From: Candidatus Magasanikbacteria bacterium CG10_big_fil_rev_8_21_14_0_10_36_32
Lineage (GTDB): Bacteria; Patescibacteriota; Patescibacteriia; Magasanikbacterales; GWA2-37-8
Reading direction: 5' to 3'
Length of the DNA: 57,007 nucleotides
NCBI GenBank assembly: GCA_002778465.1
Contig: PFBV01000005.1
Location: 119,576 to 176,582, forward strand
Part shown: one piece after another, positions 1-10,145 of the stretch
Layout: each line of letters begins with the position of its first letter
How positions within the stretch are numbered: position 1 is the stretch's first letter
Notes under the pieces: generated by a model
What the model was told of the DNA's origin: nothing
The model's input: only the letters and a program-made list of their open reading frames with translations
The model's database searches: none
Translations under genes and position numbers: made by a program

Positions 1-764
1 ATGAGATTGTGGATATTGCTGATGAAATTAAATTGCGTTGTGTTTTAGACAAAACAAAACCCTCATTTATTGTTCATGTGGCGGCATTATCTAATGTTGA
101 AAAATGTGAAATTGAAAGAGATTTAGCTTATAAAAATAATGTTTTGCCAGTGAAGATTTTGACTGAATGGGCCAAAGAAAATGATGCCACAATGTTATTT
201 ATATCTTCTGATTATGTTTATGATGGAGGTAGGGGTAAATTTACAGAAGACGATCAGGCTCTGCCGGTTCAATATTATGGCCTAACAAAATTACAGGGCG
301 AAGACATCGTTTCTAAATTAAAAAAACATATCATTTTAAGACCGACCGTGATTTATGGTTGGGATCTGGATGGTATGAATTTTTTTATGCAACTTTTTAG
401 AAAACAAAAAGATAAACAGGAGATGAAAGTGCCAGTTGACCAAATAAACAACCCAACATTTGTGAACGATTTATGTGAATTGATTGTTAAAATATTAAAA
501 ACACCTGATAAATACGGTATTTTTGTCAGTACCGGTCCGGAAAGCATGAACCGTTATGAGTTTGGTTTACAGTTATGCGATAGTATGGGTTGGGATAAAG
601 AATTGTTAAAGCCTGTACAAACTTTAGAATTTGGTCAATTGGCCAAAAGACCTTTAAATAATTCTACCTCTTCGGAAAAAGTTTGTCGGATGTTTAATTT
701 TGATTTTAATGATTTGAAAACAAATTTAGAAATAATCAAAAATCAAATTGAAAATAATTTATGA
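1..764 (+). CDS. RmlD-like NAD(P)-dependent sugar reductase/epimerase (SDR), 5'-truncated by window edge
   Basis: Reading frame continues upstream of the listed GTG start (..EIVDIADEIKLR); AALSNVEKCE and YYGLTKLQGE (YxxxK) resemble RmlD_sub_bind proteins. Confidence 0.8.
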   Translation, partial: EIVDIADEIKLRCVLDKTKPSFIVHVAALSNVEKCEIERDLAYKNNVLPVKILTEWAKENDATMLFISSDYVYDGGRGKFTEDDQALPVQYYGLTKLQGEDIVSKLKKHIILRPTVIYGWDLDGMNFFMQLFRKQKDKQEMKVPVDQINNPTFVNDLCELIVKILKTPDKYGIFVSTGPESMNRYEFGLQLCDSMGWDKELLKPVQTLEFGQLAKRPLNNSTSSEKVCRMFNFDFNDLKTNLEIIKNQIENNL

Positions 765-1714
765 ATCAGATCAGACCAACTATAACTGTAGCTATTCCGT
801 CATACAATAAAGAAAAATACATTGTTCGTTGTATTGAAGGTATATTAACCAATAAAGAGTTTATTGATGAAATTATTTTAGTGGATAATTGTTCTACGGA
901 TAAAACATTTAATTTGGCAAAAAAGTATGAGCCGATGATTAAGTGTTATCAGAACCAGCACAATATTGGAATGTCGAGAAATTGGAATAGATGCATTGAT
1001 TTATGTAAGACTGATTGGTTAATGATTTTTCATGCTGACGATGAAATGTTACCGGATTCCATTATTAAATATTTGGAATTTATTAAAAAATATCCTAATG
1101 TTGGTTTTATACATGCCGCTGCTTATACTATATTGGAGGGCGACACAGCCTCAAAACAATTAAGTCAAAGTGATAATCAAGAAATCAGAGAGGCTGGTTT
1201 GGACGCGTTGGGTCGTCCAGGTAATATCTGTTCAACAGTAATGGTTAAAAAAAATGCTTACAATGAACTTGGTTATTTTATTGAATCTTCGTTGGCTTCT
1301 GATCAGGAAATGTGGTTGAGAATAGGAACGAAATTCGATACTGGTTATATCAATTCTCCGACAGTTATTTATCACATCAATCCCTCATCAACCGGTTATG
1401 ACTCCTTAATTAATCGGTCGATTAGAGAGATTCGGGCTGATTGGGATTTACTGGGAGAAAGTGTGGCATCTTTTTATCCGACAGAAGAATTACGTGAAGA
1501 GTATCGTCGCAAAACCATTAAAAGTGCTCCATATGGTTATTGGGCGGTGTTAACTGCTAATTTACGAGCTAGAAATTATATCAAGGCGTTTCAGGCCGCC
1601 GGTTTAATGGTTTTTGTTTATCATGGATTTATTCCTTTTGTTCAGTTATCTGTTGGTTATATTAAGAAAAAAATAAATAAAAAACTCCATTTGACACCCA
1701 ATGACACCTTATGA
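761..1714 (+). CDS. Glycosyltransferase family 2
   Basis: N-terminal TVAIPSYNKEKYIVRCIEGI..DEIILVDNCSTDKT and HADDEMLP motifs of GT-A/GT2. Confidence 0.88.
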   Translation: MNQIRPTITVAIPSYNKEKYIVRCIEGILTNKEFIDEIILVDNCSTDKTFNLAKKYEPMIKCYQNQHNIGMSRNWNRCIDLCKTDWLMIFHADDEMLPDSIIKYLEFIKKYPNVGFIHAAAYTILEGDTASKQLSQSDNQEIREAGLDALGRPGNICSTVMVKKNAYNELGYFIESSLASDQEMWLRIGTKFDTGYINSPTVIYHINPSSTGYDSLINRSIREIRADWDLLGESVASFYPTEELREEYRRKTIKSAPYGYWAVLTANLRARNYIKAFQAAGLMVFVYHGFIPFVQLSVGYIKKKINKKLHLTPNDTL

Positions 1715-1720
1715 TATGAT
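1691..1720 (+). promoter_or_regulatory. Sigma70-like promoter for the HTH gene and downstream genes
   Basis: TTGACA (1691-1696), 18-nt spacer, TATGAT (1715-1720), 47 nt upstream of the ATG at 1768. Confidence 0.6.
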
Positions 1721-1767
1721 ATTAGTACTATCTATATTAAAATTTTTTTAAATAATTAATAATATTT

Positions 1768-2010
1768 ATGGAAATAAAACCAAACGAAGTATATACGCCA
1801 GCTGAGACAGAACAACTTTTAAAAGTCAGTAAAAGTACGGTTAAAAGAATGTTGAAGAGCGGATTGCTTAAGGCTAATAAAATTGGCAAGCAGTATCGTA
1901 TTTTAGGACACGAACTTTTAAAAATGCTTTCCCCAACCTTTGATAAAAAAGCGACCGACATTTATCAAAAAGTAAAAATGAAAACTATTGAAAAAACTAA
2001 AGATTGGTAA
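1768..2010 (+). CDS. Small excisionase/MerR-type helix-turn-helix DNA-binding protein
   Basis: YTPAETEQLLKVSKSTVKRMLKSGLLKANKIGKQYRI matches the HTH_17/excisionase pattern. Confidence 0.8.
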   Translation: MEIKPNEVYTPAETEQLLKVSKSTVKRMLKSGLLKANKIGKQYRILGHELLKMLSPTFDKKATDIYQKVKMKTIEKTKDW

Positions 2011-2015
2011 TTGAT

Positions 2016-3551
2016 ATGTCAACTTTGTCTCATCAGACAATTAAAAATTCAATTTATGGTTTTATCGGTTTTATTTGGCCGTTAGCGGTGGCTTTTATTG
2101 CTACCCCTCTTTTAATCAAAGGGTTAGGTTCAGCTAGATATGGCTATTATATCTTGCTTAATGCCAGCGTTGCCTTCTTTTCATTGTTAGATTTTGGATT
2201 AAGTTATACTTTTATTAAAAAGTTGTCTGAAGATCCTTCTAATGCCGGAGATGAATCCGTTAAAAAACTTTTTAGCTCTACTTTTTGGGCCTATATGGTT
2301 ATTGGTTTGTTTGTATTTTTATTATTATTGTTATTACCAAATTTATTTAAGACATGGTTTAAGATACCTGATGGCTATGTTTTTTCTCATCAATTATTAT
2401 TTTTTTGTCTCGGATTTACTTTTTTATTGAAAATGTTAACAGTTACCATTGGACAGATTCCTTACGCTTTACAACGTTCTGATATTACTACCAAAGTTGC
2501 TTTAGTTAATATTACTCTGGTTCAAGCCGCTAGTGTGGCTGCGGTAGTGACCGGGCACGGAATCACCTCATTAGTAATTATTCAATTATTTTCTGCAATT
2601 TTTGTTTTTTTGTGCTATGTCTTCGTCAGCCATCGTGTATTGCCAGATTTAAAGTTGGGTTTTTATTTTTCCACAATATTTTTTAAAGGAATAGCTAAAG
2701 ACGGTTTTTGGAATTTTATTGCTAGCGGGGCTTCTAATTTATTAACCCAATTAGACAAGTTTGTTGTTGGTGTGTTTTGTGGTTCAGCCGGTGTTACTTA
2801 TTATTCGTCCGCGCAAATGATCCCGGAAAAAATTCATTGTACGGCTTTTAGCGTTTCATTAAGTTTTTTTCCGGTTTTTTCTCGTGCCAGCATTAACGGA
2901 GCTAGTGACAGTGTAAGAAAAATTTTTCGTCGCGGATTATCTATGGTTGCGTTAATTTCTGGTGGTTTAGCTTTGGCGGTATTGATATATAATTATCAGT
3001 TACTGCAATATTGGTTAGGCACGGAAATTGCTGATAACGCTTCAGTGGCCGTAATTTTTTTGGTTGGGACTTATTTTTTGACATCTTTAGGAAGTTTTAG
3101 CGGTTTTTTTGTAAGTGGTTGGAGAAAGCTTAAATTTGCCGCTTTTACAGCCGGATTAATGGCAATATTGGATATAATTTTGATGTTTATTTTAATACCA
3201 ATTTTTAAAGTAAATGGAGCGGCCATAGCTTATTTAATAAGTGTATTACCGATTCCCTTTTTTATTATGTATATAGAAAAGAATTACTTAAAATCTGATA
3301 TGAGTGGAGCTATCAAGTTTTATTTTAAGCATATTTTAAAAATATTGTCAGTGGTTGTTCCTGTTTATTTATTTTCAAAAGTTTTATTTGTTCCACTAGC
3401 CTCTAGTTTGTTTTCTACAATTTTATTGGGCGGCTGTTCTCTTGCTCTTTATGTGGGCATTTATTGGTTGTTGGGATTTTTTGACCCAGAGGATGTTGCG
3501 TTATTTAAAGAATTTTTTAAAAATTTTTTATTAAAATTTAAAAAAGCTTAA
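2016..3551 (+). CDS. Polysaccharide flippase (Wzx/MATE-like membrane protein)
   Basis: About 500-aa polytopic membrane protein with N-terminal GFIGFIWPLAVAFIATPLLIKGLGSARYGYYIL typical of O-antigen flippases. Listed ORF starts at TTG 2004; ATG at 2016 is likelier. Confidence 0.85.
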   Translation: MSTLSHQTIKNSIYGFIGFIWPLAVAFIATPLLIKGLGSARYGYYILLNASVAFFSLLDFGLSYTFIKKLSEDPSNAGDESVKKLFSSTFWAYMVIGLFVFLLLLLLPNLFKTWFKIPDGYVFSHQLLFFCLGFTFLLKMLTVTIGQIPYALQRSDITTKVALVNITLVQAASVAAVVTGHGITSLVIIQLFSAIFVFLCYVFVSHRVLPDLKLGFYFSTIFFKGIAKDGFWNFIASGASNLLTQLDKFVVGVFCGSAGVTYYSSAQMIPEKIHCTAFSVSLSFFPVFSRASINGASDSVRKIFRRGLSMVALISGGLALAVLIYNYQLLQYWLGTEIADNASVAVIFLVGTYFLTSLGSFSGFFVSGWRKLKFAAFTAGLMAILDIILMFILIPIFKVNGAAIAYLISVLPIPFFIMYIEKNYLKSDMSGAIKFYFKHILKILSVVVPVYLFSKVLFVPLASSLFSTILLGGCSLALYVGIYWLLGFFDPEDVALFKEFFKNFLLKFKKA

Positions 3552-3568
3552 TTAAAAATATACATTTG

Positions 3569-3594
3569 AAATGTCTAAATACATTTAGTCATTT
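3569..3594. repeat. Imperfect palindrome upstream of rfbF (operator-like or hairpin)
   Basis: AAATG-T-CTAAAT-AC-ATTTAG-T-CATTT. Confidence 0.45.
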
Positions 3595-3612
3595 CTCTCA
3601 ATTAATATATAC

Positions 3613-4410
3613 ATGAAAACTATAATTTTGTGCGGCGGCACAGGTACACGCATGAAGGAAGAAACTGAATTCAGACCAAAACCTTTGGTTGAAGTCGGTG
3701 GTAAACCGATACTTTGGCATATTATGAAGATATATGCCCACCATGGATTTAATGATTTTGTATTAGCTTTAGGGTATAAGGGCAACATGATAAAAGAATA
3801 TTTTTTAAATTGGCGGACAAAGCTTAGTGATTTTAGTTTAAATACCAAAACAGGTGAATTAACTTTTCATAATAACGATTGTGATGATTTTAAAATAACT
3901 TTTGCTGAAACAGGACCAAATAGTTTAACAGGTGAACGAGTGCGACGCTTAAAAGATTATATCGGAACAGATGAACATTTCATGGTTACATATGGAGATG
4001 GTGTGGCTGACATAGATATTAAAGATTTGGTTAATTTTCATAAAAGTCATAATTCATTGGCTACTATTACTGGAACTAAAACTGCGCCGCGATTTGGTAT
4101 TTTAAATGTTGATCACACCACCAATAAATTGGTTGATTTTAGTCAACACAAAGTTACTTCAGAAAATGAGAATGAGATAGATAATAATAAGAACATTATT
4201 AATGGCGGTTTTATGGTTTTAAAACGTGAAGTGCTAGACATGATTGAACCGGGCAGTATGATTGAAAGTGTATTTCCTAAACTAGCCAAAGACGGGCAGC
4301 TCCATGTTTATGTTCACAAGGGAAAATGGAAGTGTATGGATACCTACAAAGAAGTTGAAGAAATGAATGAACATTGGCAGAAAGATCCTTTTTGGAAAAT
4401 TTGGAATTAA
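3613..4410 (+). CDS. rfbF: Glucose-1-phosphate cytidylyltransferase
   Basis: MKTIILCGGTGTRMKEETEFRPKPLVEVGGKPILWHIMKIYAHHGFNDFVLALGYKG is characteristic of RfbF; rfbG-like gene follows. Confidence 0.95.
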   Translation: MKTIILCGGTGTRMKEETEFRPKPLVEVGGKPILWHIMKIYAHHGFNDFVLALGYKGNMIKEYFLNWRTKLSDFSLNTKTGELTFHNNDCDDFKITFAETGPNSLTGERVRRLKDYIGTDEHFMVTYGDGVADIDIKDLVNFHKSHNSLATITGTKTAPRFGILNVDHTTNKLVDFSQHKVTSENENEIDNNKNIINGGFMVLKREVLDMIEPGSMIESVFPKLAKDGQLHVYVHKGKWKCMDTYKEVEEMNEHWQKDPFWKIWN

Positions 4411-4422
4411 ATTAATTAGTCT

Positions 4423-5496
4423 ATGCAAAATTTTTATAAAAACAAGAAAGTTTTGATTACCGGACACTCAGGTTTTAAAGGTTCCTGGTTGGCGCAAATT
4501 TTAGTTAATTGGGGTGCCGATGTGATTGGAATTTCTTTACCACCCGACACTAAACCGAGTTTGTTTGAGGTATTGAAATTATCCGACCGAATAAAGAAAA
4601 ATTATTTTGTGGATATTCGTGATTTTCAGAAATTAAAAGAAATATTTGAGACGGAAAAGCCGGAGATAGTATTTCATTTGGCAGCTCAACCGCTTGTTCG
4701 AGACAGTTATGACGATCCTTTAAAAACCCACTCAACCAATGTTATCGGTACAGCGAATATTTTGCAGGTCATCAAGGAGTTTGGCGGAGTAAAGTCAGCG
4801 GTTATTATCACTACTGATAAAGTTTATGAAAACAAAGAACGAGATTATTCTTATAAAGAAACGGATGCTTTAGGAGGATATGATCCATATAGTGCCAGCA
4901 AAGCGGCGGCGGATATTGTTACTAATTCTTATATTCAGTCATTTTTTAATCCGAATGATTTTGGATCTAAGCATAATACTTTAATTGCTGTAGCTAGAGC
5001 AGGAAATGTAATTGGCGGTGGTGATTGGGCTAAAGACAGATTAGTTCCTGACATGATTAAAGCTATTTTTGAAAAAAAAGAAGCATTGGTAATTAGAAAT
5101 CCGAAAGCTGTTAGACCATGGCAACATGTATTTGAACCGTTGCGCGGTTATTTAATGCTCGGACAATATCTTTATAATGGTGAAACAAATAAATCTGGCG
5201 CATGGAATTTTGGTCCGTGCGAAGAAGATTTTGTGAGTGTGGAGCATTTAATTAAAGAAGGAATTTTGATTTTAGGGACAGGTAATTATAATATAGTTGA
5301 AGACAATTCCAAACATGAAGCAAATTTGCTTAAATTGAACATAAATAAAGCTGCAACTAATTTAAATTGGTTTCCGAAGTGGGTGCTTAAAGAAAGTTTA
5401 AAAGCGACTTTTGAGTGGTATGGACAGTTTTGTAAGGGGAGTGAAAAGATGATGGATATAACGGATCAACAAATTAATTTATATTTTAGTAATTAA
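4423..5496 (+). CDS. rfbG: CDP-glucose 4,6-dehydratase
   Basis: VLITGHSGFKGSWLAQIL..PDTKPSLFE..AAQPLVRDSYDDPLKTHSTNVIGT..TTDKVYEN typical of RfbG; YSASK catalytic motif. Confidence 0.95.
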   Translation: MQNFYKNKKVLITGHSGFKGSWLAQILVNWGADVIGISLPPDTKPSLFEVLKLSDRIKKNYFVDIRDFQKLKEIFETEKPEIVFHLAAQPLVRDSYDDPLKTHSTNVIGTANILQVIKEFGGVKSAVIITTDKVYENKERDYSYKETDALGGYDPYSASKAAADIVTNSYIQSFFNPNDFGSKHNTLIAVARAGNVIGGGDWAKDRLVPDMIKAIFEKKEALVIRNPKAVRPWQHVFEPLRGYLMLGQYLYNGETNKSGAWNFGPCEEDFVSVEHLIKEGILILGTGNYNIVEDNSKHEANLLKLNINKAATNLNWFPKWVLKESLKATFEWYGQFCKGSEKMMDITDQQINLYFSN

Positions 5497-5521
5497 AGTA
5501 AATTCAAGATCAAGTTTAAAT

Positions 5522-6403
5522 ATGTCAAAAATTAAGGTTGGAATATTAGGTACAGGCAATATAGGTACAGATCTTATGTGTAAAATACAGAGATCTGATA
5601 TTTTAGAATGCAGCATTTTTGCCGGTCGTGATTCTGAATCGCGTGGAATCAAAAAGGCTGAAGGTTTGGGAATAAAAACATCGTTTAATTCTATCCGCGC
5701 AATTGAGGATAATCCTGCAATTTGCGATATTGTTTTTGATGCGACTTCAGCTAAAGCACATAAAGAGCATGCTATTATACTGAAAAAATTAGGTAAATTT
5801 GTTGTAGATTTAACTCCGTCTAGAATCGGTAAAATGTGTATTCCTGTTATTAATATTGATGATGCGCTGAATCATAATAATGTGAATATGGTTACATGTG
5901 GCGGTCAAGCATCTGTGCCAATTGCAAAAGCAATTATGGAAGTTCATCCGGAAACGCAATATATTGAGGTTGTGGCCAGTATCTCTTCTAAGTCAGCCGG
6001 TTCCGGCACGCGAGCAAATATTGATGAGTATACCCAAACCACTAAAGACGCAATTGAATTTTTTTCTGGTGTTCCTAAAGCAAAAGCCATTATAATTTTA
6101 AATCCGGCTGAACCGCCGATTTTAATGAATAATACCATATATGCTAAAATAGATAACCCTGATTTAGTAAAAGTAAAAGAAAAAATATTACAAGTTGAAT
6201 CTCAAATTCGTAAATATGTTCCAGGTTATAAAATTGCGTTTGGACCGGTTTGTGAAAATGGTCGTTTGACCGTCATGATAGAAGTGATTGGTGCTGGAGA
6301 TTATTTGCCTAAATATTCTGGTAATTTAGACATAATAACTTGTGCTGCCATTCAAGTGGCGGAAGAATATGCTAAAAGAAAAATTAAACATGATTATGAA
6401 TAA
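5522..6403 (+). CDS. Acetaldehyde dehydrogenase (acetylating), MhpF/DmpF-like
   Basis: KVGILGTGNIGTDLM, VTCGGQASVPIAKAI (catalytic Cys) and SAGSGTRANIDEYTQTT motifs; followed by the partner aldolase. Confidence 0.93.
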   Translation: MSKIKVGILGTGNIGTDLMCKIQRSDILECSIFAGRDSESRGIKKAEGLGIKTSFNSIRAIEDNPAICDIVFDATSAKAHKEHAIILKKLGKFVVDLTPSRIGKMCIPVINIDDALNHNNVNMVTCGGQASVPIAKAIMEVHPETQYIEVVASISSKSAGSGTRANIDEYTQTTKDAIEFFSGVPKAKAIIILNPAEPPILMNNTIYAKIDNPDLVKVKEKILQVESQIRKYVPGYKIAFGPVCENGRLTVMIEVIGAGDYLPKYSGNLDIITCAAIQVAEEYAKRKIKHDYE

Positions 6404-7439
6404 GATTATTTTTTTTGACTCTACTTTACGTGACGGCTCGCATGCTGTTCGTCATCAAATTAGTTTAGAATCAATTAGGAATTATTGTAGAAAAATTGAT
6501 GGGGCTGGTTTATATACGGTTATAGTTGGTCATGGAAATGGACTGGGAGCATCTTCTTTGCAGGTTGGTTTATCTGCTCATTCCGATGTGGAAATGTTGA
6601 CTGCTGCTCGCCAAGAATTACATAAAACTAAATTAGGAGTTTTTTTATTGCCTGGTTTTGGAACCATTAAAGATGATTTGGCTCCAGCTATTGATTTAGG
6701 GGTTGATGTTGTGTGTGTGGCTTGTCATTGTACTGAAGCAGATACAACTAGACAACATATAGAATATGTAATAAGCAGAGGTAAAGAAGCATTCGGTGTT
6801 TTGATGATGTATCATCGAGCGTCTCCAGAAAAATTATTGGAAGAAGCTAGAAAAATGCAAGATTATGGAGCAAAAGGAGTAATATTAATGGATTCGGCCG
6901 GAGCTTCAATTCCCAGTATGGTGTCAAATGTTATTAGATATTTAACAGATAACTTAGAAATTCCGGTTGGATTTCATGGACATAATAATTTAGGCATGGC
7001 AGTAGCGCATTCACTTTTGGCTGTAGAATCAGGAGCAACTATTATTGACGGCACATTATGCGGTTTTGGTGCGGGTGCCGGAAATTGCCAACTTGAAGCA
7101 TTGGCAGCACTAATGCATAAAAATGGCATGCAAACAAATGTTGATTTATATAAATTATTAGATGCCAGTGAAGAAGTTGCAACTCATATAATGACACAAC
7201 CGCAAGAGATAAGTTCTTTAAGTATTGTAAGCGGTTTAGCTGGAATTTTTTCAGGGTTTACTACACATGTTAAAAATGCTGCTAAACGATTTAATGTTGA
7301 TCCGAGAGATATATTTATAGAATTGGGAAAATTAAAGGTTGTTGGAGGACAAGAAGATGCAATTGTTAGAGTGGCTATGAATTTGGCTGACAAAAGAAAA
7401 GACAACGAGAGAAATTATCAAATCGAATCTTTATCCTAA
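6390..7439 (+). CDS. 4-hydroxy-2-oxovalerate aldolase, MhpE/DmpG-like
   Basis: FDSTLRDGSHAVRHQIS, GFHGHNNLGMAVAHSLLAVESGA, GAGAGNCQLEAL. Listed start 6342 lies far inside the upstream gene; ATG 6390 or 6396 is likelier and overlaps its stop. Confidence 0.93.
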   Translation: MIMNKIIFFDSTLRDGSHAVRHQISLESIRNYCRKIDGAGLYTVIVGHGNGLGASSLQVGLSAHSDVEMLTAARQELHKTKLGVFLLPGFGTIKDDLAPAIDLGVDVVCVACHCTEADTTRQHIEYVISRGKEAFGVLMMYHRASPEKLLEEARKMQDYGAKGVILMDSAGASIPSMVSNVIRYLTDNLEIPVGFHGHNNLGMAVAHSLLAVESGATIIDGTLCGFGAGAGNCQLEALAALMHKNGMQTNVDLYKLLDASEEVATHIMTQPQEISSLSIVSGLAGIFSGFTTHVKNAAKRFNVDPRDIFIELGKLKVVGGQEDAIVRVAMNLADKRKDNERNYQIESLS

Positions 7440-7452
7440 ATTTATTAAACAT

Positions 7453-9231
7453 ATGATACTATCAGATTTCATTTTCAAATTTTTATCGGAAAAAGGCGTG
7501 GATCAGGTTTTTATGGTGACTGGTGGACAGGCAATGTTTTTAGACGATGCTGTTTATAAAAATAAAAAAATGAAGTATGTCTGTACTCACCACGAACAAA
7601 CTGCCGGAATGGCGGCGGATGCTTATGGACGGATAAAAAATAAACCGGCCGTGGCTTTGATAACAGCCGGTCCGGGTGCGGTTAATGTTATTAATGGTGT
7701 GGTGGGCGGTTGGACAGATTCTTCCCCAATGATTATTTTGTCCGGGCAGTCTAATTTATCTTATGTTGAATATCAGGAAAAAACAGGTATTAGACAATAT
7801 GGAGTGCAAGGAATAAATATTAAACCATTAGTTGAAAACGTGGTTAAGTATTTTGTCACAGTGGATAATCCTGAAAATATTTTATACTATCTTGAGAAAG
7901 CTTACCATTTGGCTACCAGTGGACGTCCTGGTCCTGTTTGGATTGATGTTCCTGTTGATATGCAGAGAGTTGAAGTGGCGGATGGTTATTTAAGAGGATT
8001 TGATGAATATTCAAAAAAGGAAATAGTTGAAACAGGAACTATTAATAAAATTATAGAATTACTGAATAGATCTAAGCGGCCGATTGTGTTAGCTGGACAA
8101 GGAGTTAGATTATCAGGGGGGGCTGAGGAATTCATTCAATTGATTAAAAAAATGAATATTCCTGTTTTAACATCAAGATTAGGTATTGATTTAATAAATA
8201 GCGACAACAAACTTTATGTTGGTCGGCCGGGTACTTACGGAGAAAGAGCAGCTAATTTTGCCATTCAAAATTCCGATTTAATATTAGCGATTGGTTGTAG
8301 ATTAGCAACACCTCTGATAGGACATGATGCAAAAGATTTTGGTAGACGCGCTAAAAAAATAGTGATTGATATTGATCAAAAAGAACTTGATAAACCGGGA
8401 TTAGAAATAGATTTAAAAGTTAAAGCCGATGCTAATGATTTTATTAAAGAATTAATGAAATCATTAGGGAATGTAAGTTTGCCAGATTATAACAAGTGGA
8501 TTGAGCAGTGTAATTATTGGAAAGAAAAATATCCGGTTGTTTTACCTGATTATAAAAATGAAAAACCGGTTAATTCTTATTATTTTACAGACAAACTTTC
8601 ACAAATGGCCACTAAGAATGATTTAATCTTACTGGATACAGGTTCTTGTTTTCATGTGGTTTGTCAAGCTTGGAAAGTCAAAGAAGGACAGAAATTTTTA
8701 ACAACCGGTGGACTTTCTTCGATGGGTTATTGGGCGGCTGGTATTGGCGCTTGCGAGGCTAATGATAGAAAAAGAACGATAGTTATTACTGGAGATGGAA
8801 GTTTACAGATGAATCTACAAGAGTTCGCAACAATTAAGCACAATAATTTACCGATTAAAGTTTTTGTTTTTAATAATAATGGCTATTTACTGATACGACA
8901 TACACAGAATAATTTTATGGATGGACGTTTAATTGGGGAAGGTCCGTCCACCGGTGTTTGGTGTCCTGATTCTGTGAAAATTGCCGAAGCTTATGGTATA
9001 CATGCTGTTAGGATTGATTCTGTTGCAGGTATTGAAGAAAAAATAAAAGAAGTTTTAGAATACAATGGTCCTGTTATCTGTGATGTTATGACGCCAGAAT
9101 TACAATTGTTAATTCCAAGAGTAGCCTCAGACAAAATGCCTGACGGAAGTCTTGTTTCCAGACCGTATGAAGATATGTTTCCGTTTTTAAGCAAAGAAGA
9201 ATTACAAAGTAATGTGATTAAGGACAGTTGA
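7453..9231 (+). CDS. Thiamine-pyrophosphate-dependent enzyme, acetolactate-synthase-like (TPP1)
   Basis: Catalytic Glu in THHEQTAG, TAGPGAVN, TPP motif GDGSLQMNLQEFATIKHNNLPIKVFVFNNNGY. Confidence 0.92.
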   Translation: MILSDFIFKFLSEKGVDQVFMVTGGQAMFLDDAVYKNKKMKYVCTHHEQTAGMAADAYGRIKNKPAVALITAGPGAVNVINGVVGGWTDSSPMIILSGQSNLSYVEYQEKTGIRQYGVQGINIKPLVENVVKYFVTVDNPENILYYLEKAYHLATSGRPGPVWIDVPVDMQRVEVADGYLRGFDEYSKKEIVETGTINKIIELLNRSKRPIVLAGQGVRLSGGAEEFIQLIKKMNIPVLTSRLGIDLINSDNKLYVGRPGTYGERAANFAIQNSDLILAIGCRLATPLIGHDAKDFGRRAKKIVIDIDQKELDKPGLEIDLKVKADANDFIKELMKSLGNVSLPDYNKWIEQCNYWKEKYPVVLPDYKNEKPVNSYYFTDKLSQMATKNDLILLDTGSCFHVVCQAWKVKEGQKFLTTGGLSSMGYWAAGIGACEANDRKRTIVITGDGSLQMNLQEFATIKHNNLPIKVFVFNNNGYLLIRHTQNNFMDGRLIGEGPSTGVWCPDSVKIAEAYGIHAVRIDSVAGIEEKIKEVLEYNGPVICDVMTPELQLLIPRVASDKMPDGSLVSRPYEDMFPFLSKEELQSNVIKDS

Positions 9232-9254
9232 ACGTGTTTGTAAAATAATAATGT

Positions 9255-10142
9255 ATGGAAAATAAAAAGAAAATATTTTTAACCGGAGGAGGGGGATTTA
9301 TTGGTCAAAATATTTTGGAACAACTTGGTGATAAATATGAATTTGTGGCGCCACGTAGCCATGATATTGATTTGACCGACAGTGATAAAGTCGAAAAATT
9401 AATTAAATCTTTTCGACCCGATATTGTGATACATGCGGCTAATTTAGGAGGAAGGCGTAAAGATAAAAACGTAAAAGATGTCGCTTATATAAATTTAAAA
9501 ATGTTTTTTAATATTATTCGTTGTAAAAAATATTTTGGTAGGATGATTATGTTTGGCACTGGCGCTGAGTATGATAAACAGTTTGATATTGCCGGAGTAA
9601 AAGAAGATTTTTTTGATACTCGGATCCCTAACAATCAGCATGGTTTTTACAAATATGTCTGTGCTAAATACGCTGAACAGGTTGATTTTATTACCCACCT
9701 GCGTATTTTTGGAATGTTTGGCAAATATGAAAATTTTTCGCTTGGTTTTATTGCCAATAATATTTGTCGGACATTATTTGATTTGCCTGTTTCCATAAAT
9801 CAAAATGTATTTTTTGAATATGTTTTTGTTAATGATTTTGTTAAAATTTTGGATTATTTTATAAACAATTCAGGCAAGGAAAATTTTTATAATATTGGCA
9901 CAGGACAAAGAATGTCCTTATTGGATATTGGAAACAAAATCTTGAAGCGCTCTGGAAAGAATTTGCCAATTGTGGTCAAACAAGATGGTTTGAACAAAGA
10001 ATATACTTGTAACAGTGAACGCTTAAGAAAAGAAATTCCCGGTTTATCGTTTACTTTGTTTGAAGAGGCGATTGGTCAATTATTTTTATATTATTCTGGA
10101 AAAATAAAAGATATTAAAAAGGAAGATATTTTATTTGATTAA
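9255..10142 (+). CDS. NAD-dependent epimerase/dehydratase (SDR), possibly a sugar ketoreductase
   Basis: FLTGGGGFIGQNIL Rossmann motif, HAANLGG, YVCAK (YxxxK). Confidence 0.85.
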   Translation: MENKKKIFLTGGGGFIGQNILEQLGDKYEFVAPRSHDIDLTDSDKVEKLIKSFRPDIVIHAANLGGRRKDKNVKDVAYINLKMFFNIIRCKKYFGRMIMFGTGAEYDKQFDIAGVKEDFFDTRIPNNQHGFYKYVCAKYAEQVDFITHLRIFGMFGKYENFSLGFIANNICRTLFDLPVSINQNVFFEYVFVNDFVKILDYFINNSGKENFYNIGTGQRMSLLDIGNKILKRSGKNLPIVVKQDGLNKEYTCNSERLRKEIPGLSFTLFEEAIGQLFLYYSGKIKDIKKEDILFD

Positions 10143-10145
10143 GTT

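Noticed and set aside
1768-2010. Prophage or integrative element marked by an excisionase-like protein
   Set aside because: No integrase, att-like direct repeats or other phage/plasmid genes nearby; more likely a local regulator.
5522-7439. Aromatic catabolism (meta-cleavage) operon fragment
   Set aside because: Only the last two enzymes of that pathway are present, embedded between CDP-sugar and glycan genes; a biosynthetic role fits better.
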